From: Terfezia claveryi
Taxonomy: Eukaryota > Ascomycota > Pezizomycetes > Pezizales > Pezizaceae
Direction: 5' to 3'
DNA length: 64,000 nt
Assembly (NCBI GenBank): GCA_015179025.1
Contig: WHUX01000157.1
Span: forward strand, 1 to 64,000
Of the stretch, positions 51,001 through 61,230 are shown piece by piece. The first letter of the stretch is position 1. Each line of letters starts with the position of its first letter. Below the pieces are notes generated by a model, which made no database searches, was not told the DNA's origin, and was given only the letters and a program-made list of their open reading frames with translations. Made by a program: the position numbers and the translations under genes.

Positions 51001-51959
51001 TCTGCCTTGGTCAGAACATTATGTAGGAGCTGGCGACGAGCCATATCGAGGCCTTGTACGAGAGTAGAGATCTGGTCTAGCAGTGGATACTGTCGACCCA
51101 GCAATAGCTCGTGGATATTCGCAGCGTACCACTCCCGTAGACAGGATGCAATTTCGTCAATGAGGGGCTCAGACTCGAAGGAAGATGTCTCGTCTCCGAC
51201 CTTAAGCATCGGTACTGGCGCAGCGGGGCGAATACGGTTGGGATTCCTATACGACGACCTATGTTGACTGAGAGATGTGATTCGTCTCCGGTTCCTCTTC
51301 TCCTTTGTAGTCTTTGCGGTATCAAGACCGTCGTGTCGAGCACCATTTACCGTCAATCCACCAGGCCCACCAGGACGTCCTCCTCCTCCGCCGACGCCTT
51401 TATTCCCAAAATCCGATAATCGACTAGCTTTCTTCCGCGGAGGAGGAGGTACTCCAAGGCCACCAGCAATCATCTCCCCTTCTCCAGCACCCACAAAAAC
51501 ATCGTACCCATTCGCCACCACAAATGCCAGATCCAGTGTACTAGTCGTACTGTCTCTAACCCTCCGCTTCACACTCTTCCCATCATCCGTTCCTGCCTCA
51601 GTTGCACCATCCCCATCCCCATCCTCTTCCCCCTCTTCTTCATCATCCAACATCTCCGCATCCTCTATCTGTACTGGAGGTGGTAACTCTGTAGCCAAGT
51701 ACTCCTTGATATCCACACACGCCGCAGGGAATATTCCCGAAAAGACTCGTGCCTCCAAAGTCTGCCCCTTGACGCTTGTCAGGCCTGCTAGCAGAGACGG
51801 GGGAGCAACGAGATACCCCCTGTACCATTGCCCGTCAGCACACTGCTCAATGATATACAGCTCATCGCCTAGCTCGAGTGGAAGGTCATCGCGGGTCGTA
51901 GGGTTGAACGGGTAAGTTGCTATTGCGAACGCTATCCGGGGGAGTGGTGACCACGGCAT
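45087..51959 (-). CDS. DCK1: DOCK-family guanine-nucleotide exchange factor (Dck1-like; SH3, DHR-1, DHR-2)
   Basis: Three exons fit with matching phases: 51959-49879, 49819-47422 and 47360-45087, giving 2250 aa. The N-terminus is an SH3 domain at about residues 10-95 (IATYPFNPTTRDDLPLELGD, then GQWYRGYL and GIFPAACVDI). A disordered Ser-rich stretch and a helical region follow. The second exon begins with KADRLHFYLRAFNHPDPAEL and the DHR-1/C2 domain (SGAPTRPRSDIYVTL) at about 720-880, followed by a long helical scaffold. The DHR-2 catalytic domain fills about 1500-1990 (MFIRYVHQLVNVQLEAQNYVEA; FRVAYLGFGFPVGLRERQF). The last 250 residues are Ser/Thr/Gly-rich. By family, Dck1 works with an ELMO partner (Lmo1) to activate Rac or Rho5-type GTPases controlling polarity and cell-wall integrity. 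The short first intron was placed so that EKSPKADRL follows TSKF. Confidence 0.9.
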
Positions 51960-53924
51960 TGTAAGATGTTTACAAAATATGTGTCCTTCTCCTTCCGTTT
52001 ATCAACTGCTTGCTGCTTCTGCCGCCAGCTTTGCGTGATGTGTTGTTGGACAATGGTAATGCTATCTTCCAACTTCAGTGTAGAGTGCTCGAGTGTATTT
52101 GTGCCGAATTCCTTTGCTTCTCCTTACTCCTGCTGTGCTGCCACAAGGTAAGAACTCAACGAATGTCCAATTAGCTAAAAGGGTGCAGTTGAACGGTGTG
52201 CAGATTGAGATTGCACCGTTGTAGAGTTTCCCCTTGGAAGTAATGAGCGCCGTGACCAATCCCAGAAATCTCTGGGCTCGAAATGCCCCTTAACTGTTGC
52301 TAAACTATTGTGAGACGGGACCTGCAGTAGCATGAGCAGCAGCCCCAGCCAGGGCGTGTCCTTGCTAACTAATGGATTCGAGGACAGTTTCGGTATGATA
52401 TCTCTTGCAAGTGGGTTATGAAAATGCTTGGACGGGGGTGGGGGTATTGAGGAAGGATGGAAGAGCTTTTTTACAGAGGACTTCATGCCTCAATCAAATC
52501 GCAATATATCTCTCTGCCCGCGTGCATATGCGCAATCAAGTAGAAAGCAATTATTCCCCGAATCTACATTCCTCATCTCCTGATACACCTTACAGTACAA
52601 TTGGCCAACTGGCATCCTCCCTTCACCATCGTAGTCAACAAGACAGACTACATAGAATAATACCAGCAGCACCACGCTCCTCCCCGTGCAGCTCAAAGTC
52701 CCAGGTGAAAGTGCCAGTTGAAAAAAGGGGGACTCCAGAAACAATCCAATCATTCTGTCGCACAACCGACTCCAACCAATGAGAAGTACTGTAGGTATGT
52801 AACTGTTAGATGGGGAATCCATATCCGTCGTAGCCTCCACTCCGCAAACCACAACCCCCTTTGTTCACTTTGTTCAAATCAGGCTCCGGTATAACGCAAG
52901 ACGTTTTGACAATGCCTCATCAAACCAAGTCAACTTGAACCAAGTCAATTTTGTATCCCAACTTTCATTAAAGAAATTAAAATTAAAAATTAAAAATTAA
53001 AAATTAAAAATTAAAAATTAAAAATAAAAATTAAATAAATAAACCCCAGCAGCGCCCATGCAGCCAACGATAACACGGGTCCATAAACTGACCCTTGCTG
53101 CATGCAAACGAAACTTCACAAATTCACCAATATCAGAAAATCATTTGGTCAAGGATAAAACCTAGTCTCGAACCCGACCTCGCTCCTCGGGAAGGGGATA
53201 AAACCCATTCCAAACCAACCACTTAGGTACAAGGATTGGCAACCATATGCCGGTCGGATGGAAAGAAAAAAAAAAAATAAAAAACCCCCCTCGAGAATTA
53301 AGTTACTCCCGCGCGAACCAACTCTAATTTCCTCCTGGTTTGGTTATATCCTCCCTTTCACCACAATCCGTAATCTCATCCACCACAGGTGAAACGACCA
53401 GGCTCAAGTCACCAGCATCCCGTGTCTGTGTCCCCCATCCGTGCAACAATGCGAAAACAAACCAAAAATCACAAACATCTAGTAACGAGCATCCCTGTGC
53501 CAAGGTGATCACTGCACCACGGAGAGTGCCGGTGTCGCCAGGGTATAGTGCGGCTTGGAAATTTAAGCTCAGTGCTTGCCGATAGTACCTACCAGGCCAG
53601 GGTTCTAGGTACCTATGTACCGGTAGGAGATGAAGTACATAGGTACGTAGGGAAGATGGAGATCGTTTCCCCCGCGTGGACCTCCTGTTGGACCCCAAAA
53701 TTCGCTCCGTCTTTGTCTGCACGGATCCGAAACTGGGGTCTGTCCTCGAAACAGCTACTGTACCTAGGTATGTATGTATGTATGTACATAGAAGCTAGAG
53801 CTAATTGCCAGTAAGACATCGTCAATTGTTAGAATTATTGGGTGTAATAGGTATAGGTATTTCCTTTATGTGTACGGAGTAGCCATGCACAACAAGCCAT
53901 TCTACATACACGTGTATTTACCTA
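51960..53924. other. Upstream region of the DOCK gene, repeat-rich
   Basis: The left part is the DOCK gene promoter side. It contains a 7-bp AT tandem repeat (52976-53040) and many TAGGTA/TACCTA and TATG repeats near 53600-53800. Minus-strand frames at 52852-52490 and 53722-53324 (120 and 132 codons) are open but have no known family or splice support. Confidence 0.4.
52976..53040. repeat. AT tandem repeat, unit ATTAAAA
   Basis: About seven near-perfect copies of the 7-bp unit ATTAAAA lie in line and end in AAATAAATAAA. It is a simple microsatellite-like sequence with no spacers, so it is not a CRISPR array. Confidence 0.9.
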
Positions 53925-54341
53925 CAGCTACCCTTGCTATTACGGACGGCAGAAATCCAGGGCTTTCTGTCCGGTAGCATATAGCAAGGGTTCCGCTGTG
54001 CCAACCAGACTAGGTTCCGCTATAGAAAATGGCGCTAGCCCTCAGACGGGGGCTGACTAGTCACGTGGGTCCTGAGAACCCCCCCAAGAAAGGTTATTTC
54101 GAGTCACTTTAAGCCTAACAGAGTAGATTATTCAGCAACCAGACATGCCTCGTCTGGTATAGCGAGGGAGAAATGTATGGGGACAGGGATAAGAAGACCC
54201 CTGCACTCCTCTAGCACTCTGTCCAGTCCGGTGTCCGGTATAGCGAGGCAATTTGCTGGTAAGAAATCCTAAAGCCTCTGGTCCGTCCAGTTATAACAAG
54301 GGATCCGCTATAGCGAGGTCCGGTATAGCAAGGGTTGACTG
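53925..54341. mobile_element. MITE with pogo/Tc1-mariner-like terminal repeats
   Basis: The left end reads CAGCTACCCTTGCTATTACG. The right end, read from the other strand, is CAGTCAACCCTTGCTATACC. This is an imperfect terminal inverted repeat starting CAG, flanked by TA on both sides (53923-53924 and 54342-54343), the target of this transposon superfamily. Several more GTATAGCGAGG and CGCTATAG copies lie inside, near the right end. The 417 bp carry no transposase, so it would be non-autonomous. The dispersed motif TGTGCCAACCAGACTA lies inside at 53997-54012. Confidence 0.75.
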
Positions 54342-54343
54342 TA

Positions 54344-55646
54344 TACCCTACTTAGGTACCGGGAAAACTAATGTATAATAATCATAATAATAAGACTCCT
54401 TGTCTGTATCCGAATCATACTCTCAAATAAAGGCAATTCCCAGTATTGTACGGAGTACTTAACGCTATAGTAAATGAGTTTATACGGTATGTACTTTTAG
54501 ACATGCACTACTAACAGACCAAATGAATTGCACTAACTAGGTAGGACCATACACATATGCATAGGGCATTCAATCAAATATCAATCAATCACATAATCAT
54601 ATACAGCCGGACTGACAGCAATATAAAGTATTAAAGTATTAGCTACCAACCAGACTAAGTATTAGCTAAGTATTAGCCTACCTGGTATATGTATGTATAA
54701 CACTGGCAATTTCAATCAGAAGGCGGTCACCTCGCTAGGTACATATATGTATATAGGTAATCCCACCTACCTAGTGTAACATACCTATACTGTAAGTTCG
54801 TACTGTACAACATATATGCATCCTCAGACTTCCTATTACTACTACCGGTACCCCGACATACCTAGGTACCGGTAGTAGTAAAATTTAGTTGTCGGCAGTA
54901 AATGTTCGCTTTCTGCAAGAATGCCTCACAGAATATCACGGCCAGCTCTTCTAATTTCCAAAAATTTGGCTTCACCCAACCCCTAGAAAAAGTGTGCACC
55001 GCTTCCTATCTCTCTGGGGAGATTCACTAAAACACGATAAGGCCTACTCAAATATATACATATGTACATGTGAGTTTTCCACCGGGACTCGTTTACGGTT
55101 TACCTATCAGGACATGTCTCAACTTTGGATATCTCTAAATATAATACAGGTAAGCTATGAAATGGAAGTTGCACTGCCAAAGTTCTTCATAGTTCACAGT
55201 CTAGCTAAATAGACAAAATTGTTCGATCTAAATTCAAGGGCTATTTGATCTAGATGTATTACCCTCAACTCTAACGGCCAAGAAGAAGTCCCACGAGATG
55301 CTGTGCCGTTCCTTCCAAACATAGGGGCGTAGCCTCCTACTAGTATCCACGAAAGAAGGGTAAATGTAGAGCGTTGAGTCGTGGTGATAAAAAACCATCT
55401 GCATTCATCACATTTAGATATTTTCATAAAGCTCTTCATCACTGAGCACCAATCCAAGTCTAACACCCAGAGCGCCCCCACCCAACAGAGATGGTCATCT
55501 CCATTACTCACACAAATCAAACAAAAAATATATATACAATCAAAGAATACTGCTCCCCCACAATGAAAAGCACAAGCCGATAACATCAAAAGAACAGAAA
55601 ATCAAAGAAACATCACTAGCAAACAGTCGTACTAGTATGCAAGTAA
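54344..55646. other. Intergenic, rich in short palindromes
   Basis: No gene is visible. The stretch is AT-rich with many ACCTAGGTA-type motifs, a copy of the dispersed motif at 54645-54657 and a perfect hairpin at 54836-54881. The right end is the 3' flank of the bromodomain gene. Confidence 0.45.
54836..54881. repeat. Perfect inverted repeat, 17-bp arms
   Basis: TTACTACTACCGGTACC (54836-54852) and GGTACCGGTAGTAGTAA (54865-54881) are exact reverse complements with a 12-nt loop. It is intergenic and has no coding role. Confidence 0.85.
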
Positions 55647-58600
55647 CTACCACCTCCTCTTTCCCCGCTTCACTCCTCTCCTCGTACTTCTACTGCCTCT
55701 TTTTGCTGTAACTCCCCTCGTCATACTCTCCGCAACACTACTACCAGCCATACTCTTCCCATCCCCATCCCCATCCCCATCCTCATCACCCTCTTCTTCA
55801 GCCTCATTAGATTCAGCTACACTCTCCCCATCGCCTTCCCCTTCCGCCTCGTCTGCTTCCTCGTCGCCACCTTCTTCTGCCTCTTCATCTTCTTCCTCAT
55901 CACCATCTTCCTCTTTCTCATTACCGTCATCTTGCTCTTGCTCTTGCTCTTGCTCCTGTTCTTTCACTTCCTCGTCTTCCTCCTCCCTCTTCTGCCGCAC
56001 ACTCTGCCTTCTTTTAGTATCTTTCTCCTTAGTCTCCTTAGTCTCCTTCCCCTTTCTCGGCCCTCCTCTCCCACTAGTGACACTCTCCGCCTTCGCAACA
56101 CTACCTATACTCTGCCGTGCTGCCCCTCTCCACCCAGTAGCGCTACTACCAGCAATGCTTCCACCCGCTCTAGCTCTCTCCCCACCTACTCTTTCAGCGG
56201 ACCTAAACTCGCCAACCCACCGCTCAACTTCCTTCCCCATCTCTACTGTCTCTTTCACAATCTCGCTATTGCTCTTATTATACATGACTGCATTTGCAAA
56301 CATGCGGAAGAGCTCCCTCTCCAGCTGGGCGGAGTTGACGATGCCTTTTGGTGGGACGATGGCTGTGGTGGCTGGATGTGATGAGTAGCCTTGGCCCGTT
56401 AGTGTGAAAGTTGCGGATGAGGGCGTGCTGGGAGTGGTGGGTGGGTCTATGGGAGCTGTGGTACTGGCGCTGGCGGCAGTAAGCTGGTTTACTGCTGTGG
56501 CTCCATTTTTTATGGCGGCTTTGATGGCTAGAAAGATTGTGTCAGAATTCTAGAAATAATATGAATCTATAGGAAGCGGGCATACTTTTCAAATCCATTG
56601 GCCTGTAAACCAGCCTGCTATACCCGGGGGCAACTCTCTCTCCAACAGGTGCCATAAACAAGTTTGCAAACCTGTGAGCGGAAATATTATGCAACAACGG
56701 AGCACTCAACTGCTGGAACTTCTTGGTAGCAATGACTTGTACCTGCTGCCCAACAGTTGATACTGGTCTTGAAGGCAAGAAAGAAACAGGTGACGGCGAA
56801 GGTGCGATGATTTGAGACAGTGATGATGACGATGACGTTGACGCGGCATCGGATTTTTGTTGAACAAGTGGAGGTGGAGGAGGTGCAAGTAGTGTCACAA
56901 ACAGTCTCGGAGAAGCTGTAGGAATTGGCGTAGCCCCTTCTGTTGGTGGAGGGGTTGATCCTTGCCGCTTTCTCTTCGACTGGCCTCTACCCTTCGGCGT
57001 AGGCGTACTATCCACCTCCATGTCCACATCCATATCCGAGACATTTTCCTCACCATTTGCAGCTATAGGAGCGGTGGCTTCAGATTCGACGGTACTAATA
57101 TCGTCTGCAGTCTCATCCTTATCTTCCTGGTCTTGCTGTACTGTGCTTTTCTTAACACTCTGCCTTCGCTTGACGATGCTTCTCCTCTTCTTGCCAGGTT
57201 TGCGCCGCTTTATCACCATCTCCTCGGGAACCTCTTCCTCCTCCTCTACCTCCTCCTCGCCCATCTTGGTGTCCTCTTCTACGCCCTCAGCATCGGATTG
57301 CCTTTCTTTCTTGACATCGGCTTCCGTGCTGCCTGTAGGAGCTCTGGGGGCCATGAACAATTTCTCAGCAGCAAGTTTAGCACTCTTTGCAGCAGCCCTC
57401 TTCGCAGCAGATGCAGCACGAGCAGCTGCTGTACGATCAGCTGCGGTAGCAATTGTGGACATTGCCCGTGGTTTTGGCGTAGGCTTTGTTGTAGTTGTTG
57501 GGCTGGTAGCTGGGCCCATAGATTTCCTCCGCTTGTGCGCAGGTCTACCAACTTCCGCATCGGGAGTCTGTCGATCGGTCTGAGTTGCTGGAGTGTGTCT
57601 GACATCCCTAATTTCATGGTCATCTTCAAACGAGCGCTTCTTTCCTATAGGCGGAGGCTCCAATTCCGAAAAGTAGGGTGGACTTGGGGAAGAACCTGGC
57701 GTGCTAATTGGGGATATCTCGTCGGGACCAGGTTGGATAGGAGATCCAGGGCGGATTGGGCTCTGTGTTAATGAGGGAGCAGCTGTTTGTGGGAGAATAT
57801 CTGCTTTTGGAATCTGAACTTCAAATAAGACTGGCATCTGAGGAGGTCTCTGAAGATGGTCTGGAGGTGGTATAGCCAGAGGAAGTACGTCCGATTTGAT
57901 TGGAGGAGGGCGATGCTTCGGGGGCGATTTCGGTGGAATTGTAATTGGCACCAAGCTCTGGGGGAGGCCCTGTGATTGCTGTAGCACTGGAGGTGACCTA
58001 GTGGGAGTGTGCATTGGTGGTGGGCTTTGACGAAGGACCGGCGGCGGAGGAAGCCTTGTCGGGGATTGCATACTGGTTTGCGATGGAGAAGTTGGCGGCG
58101 GCTGAATTTGCTGAGGTTGGTGGTGAATTGGTGGGAGTGGGATTCTTTGCAGCTCGTGAGCTTGTTGAGTCCTAGGGACTAATTGCGGAAGCTGTTGGTA
58201 CTGCGGAAGTAAATCAGCACCAGTAACGGCCACGTAGCCAGCTGCCATTCTGTATGGTGATTGTGGATGTGGGACAGGTGGAGGAAGCTGCACGGAGGGG
58301 TGATATTGCTGTTGAGATTGTGGGGCTGGATACCCATGCCCAGACACTGGAGGAGATGTCGGACTATGACTTATCGGGGAGTATGCTGCACTGGTGGTAG
58401 GATGGAATTGTTGAGTCGCTGGTTGGGTGATGCCATAGTCTGGGGAGGTGATTGAATTTGCACAAGATTTTGAATTGGACTCATCCCAGGTTGGGTGATG
58501 CTGGAGTTGCACAGAGTGCGGCGACCGCTGTTGGAGAGAAATTTGCTGTTGGACTGGGGATTCGTGAGGCTGAGGAGCTAGATGTGGGGTGGGCGATTGC

Positions 58601-59538
58601 TGTGGACTCGGTTGTGTAGTTGTAAGGACTGATGAGGCCGAACTTTGAACTGTCTGTGGAGCAGGAGGGGTGGGTGATGGAGGACGGGGAGGTGGAGCTG
58701 GAGCTGGAGATAGAGTTGGAGCTGGAGATAGAGCTGGAGATGGATTTGGAGCCGGGGCCGGGGCCGCAGCCGGAGTCGGGGATTTGAGCCTTTCCACCAC
58801 TGGTAAAAAAGGTAGCATAACCGCCAAAACCGGAGGGCCAGGAGGGGGAGACCCAACGGGAAGAGGGGGCGGAGGGGTGGCCGGCTTGGACACCACTGCG
58901 GGTTCCGTTGGAACTGACAAATCGGTATTGGTGGTCTGAATGACATTCTGGCTCTGATCGCTTTGGATGTCTGCAGGGTTCGGTACTGGAGTAATACTTG
59001 GTGGTGTAGGCCGCTGGCCTGCCCAATCCCCATCGGCATTCACGCCCAGCCTGTCATCCCATTTTCCTTTCTCAATCTCCTTAATCTCATCCCCAAGTTT
59101 TGTATACCGATCCTCGTCTGCCTTAATCAACACCCGTAGGCGCTCCCTATACTCGGCGAAGAATCTCTCCCTCATTTTCCTTGTAAAATTCGCAGTATCC
59201 ACCGAATCCCCCGTCCCGCCATTGGTGCTACCGTTCCCAATGGCGGCACTCTTAACACTTACCCCATTCACTCCGGCACCAGCAGCCTCCTCCCTCCGCA
59301 ACAGGTACAAGTAGAACTCTCGTAACGCATCTGGCGACAACCGTCCCCGGTCAAAATTCTCAGATTCGCGAACCAAGGGGTTCTTGACTAGGAGATTGGA
59401 GATGACAGAAAAACTCGATGGGTGTGTTCCGTGAGTTGAGAGGTTGTGGAACAGCAGAAGCGACTCTAGAGTAGTGTAGGCTGTGTTTGTCGATGTCAGC
59501 GAAGGCGTGGCGATTTGCTGTTGAGCGGACGCAGTCAT
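55647..59538 (-). CDS. BRD8-like bromodomain protein, probable NuA4 acetyltransferase subunit (Bdc1 type)
   Basis: Two exons fit: 59538-56586 and 56527-55647 (59-nt intron), giving 1277 aa. The N-terminal 180 residues form a conserved helical block (ESLLLFHNLSTHG, SPDALREFYLYLLRREE, REIRERLRVLIKADE-like) typical of fungal BRD8 relatives. About 600 residues of Pro/Gln/Ser-rich disorder follow, with Lys/Arg patches (KRRKPGKKRRSIVKRRQS). The bromodomain begins at HRFANLFMAPVGERVAPGY and continues VYRPMDLKTIKAAIKNG. A low-complexity insert of about 50 residues then separates it from NSAQLERELFRMFANAVMYN, which holds the acetyl-lysine-binding Asn. The intron falls inside the domain after MDLK. The C-terminus is Glu/Asp-rich and ends in Arg/Lys. 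BRD8-type proteins belong to the NuA4/TIP60 complex; membership here is inferred. Confidence 0.82.
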
Positions 59539-61230
59539 GGGGTGTGGTTTCGGCTGCTGAGGGAATTGTCGCGTTCCCGTTGGCGATGAGAAAGAGTTTC
59601 GTTTGGACCCAGGGACCGCGAGGACTATCGGTTGTCGTGAAATGAAAATTGTCGGGCTGGGCCACGTACAATTCCAGATCTAAAGAAGCACGGGGAAGAG
59701 GTCAACAGCTTATACTCGTTTTCTCTCCGACGGTGAAGCCGACCGAGGCGAACGAGGAAATAGTGGGGCAGGGGAAATTTATTACAATCGGACCGATTGA
59801 GGACGATGTCGAAAAATTAGTTTGAGTGAAAAACGTATTCAGAGTATGGAATGTCGTGAGGCAGGAGCTTGCGGGCTTTCCAGGCTTTATCGGAGAATGA
59901 CTGGCTCAGGGTACAGACAGATCGTTGAGTTGCAGCGTTGCGGAGGAATGGATGCATGGATCACAAAATGCCGGAGGAAGTGTGAGTGCGCTCGAAAGAG
60001 CCAGTAGCAGGACTCTGGCAGGTTCTCTTCTCCGAGCTGGACTTTCGGGGACTGGGGAGAAGAGGGATCTGGAGCTCAGAGTGCGATGAGGCGCTGTATT
60101 AGCTAATATATGACTCAGGAACTGCCTAGTGAGTCCAGTAGGGCTGGTGTGGCTTTACCGCTTGGTTGAGACGACCGAGGCTGTTTGTAGTTAGGTGCTT
60201 GGAAGGGAAACAAGGAGGCTGCGAGGGGGAGAGGGCGAACCAGCAAGTGCACTGGCTAAGAGGAGGAGATATTCGCGGCAAAAATTGGTACATACACATA
60301 TGTACATTTGTATTTGCATATTTCCGTCGAGTGCCACCTTGCAAAGGACTTACTTTGACATAGTATATGCAATGGCCATCATGGCGTCTGGTGCTCTGTA
60401 ACCCTCCTTTGTATGTTTGTCGGTGAAAGATCTTCGAGCCAAGCTGTCAGTTTTTATGCTCTTCGTGGCCGCTCTGCTGAGCTGCATCAATTGAAGAGAG
60501 TCCTCAAGGCTGCTGTGGTGCCTGGCTGCGCCTAAGCTTGCTGCCAACAGCCAGGCTCGTCTCCTTCGTCGAAGGGGTCGATTAGATGTACTGCTGAAAG
60601 TCCTTTAGCCATGCTGGAATCTATATCATCTCAGCTCCATGGCAATGTGGGATTTTGGAGAGCTGCCACTTACGTGAAAACATTAGTCTCAGTGGTTGAT
60701 CTTAGTAAACCAGTTGGATAGTTTTACAAAACTCTCCAATGTTTAAGACTCTGATGGAATCGCACAGGCGGCTGTACTCCATTGCGCTGTCCATCCTGGT
60801 GAAACCTCCGTCGGGCGAGTATGAGCATTATCCGCCGTCGAGCCGGTACAGGCGCTCAAGGGAGAATCTGTGTTTGGGGTAAGCCTCGGGAAATCTGGCG
60901 GCCATGCTTTTGAATATTGATTGATACAGCTGGCTGGGAGTGGGAAACATGGTCGGATGGTATGCTGACGGCGATCGATCGATGGGCTCAATGTATTGGG
61001 ATCCCGGAGGTGATGCAGGCATTATGTGGGAGGACAGGAACGGTTGGGTGCAAAGCCTTGTGGCTTTCCCAACAATACTATTGTCTTCTTCTGCAAGGGT
61101 GGCTCAAATCCCTGGCTCAACCAGGTACATAAAACACTTTGGCGGGGTCAATTCAGAAACCACCGACTTCACTGTCCGTTCGTTTTGTTCTGTTCCAACT
61201 CACCACTTTCAGCGACAGGCACCAGCAGCC
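59539..61230. other. Divergent intergenic region, bromodomain gene and LeuRS
   Basis: The two flanking genes point away from each other, so both promoters lie in these 1.7 kb. Short frames on both strands match nothing, and no RNA gene was recognised. Confidence 0.45.

Noticed and set aside
52490..52852. Minus-strand frame of 120 codons with hydrophobic stretches
   Set aside because: No recognisable domain, no splice support and no good start context.
52976..53040. Regular repeat array that could be taken for CRISPR
   Set aside because: The 7-bp AT units are adjacent with no spacers, in a eukaryotic genome; it is a simple repeat.
53324..53722. Minus-strand frame of 132 codons
   Set aside because: No family match, no neighbouring exon and a repeat-rich setting. 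It may be a chance frame or an orphan; not enough to call.
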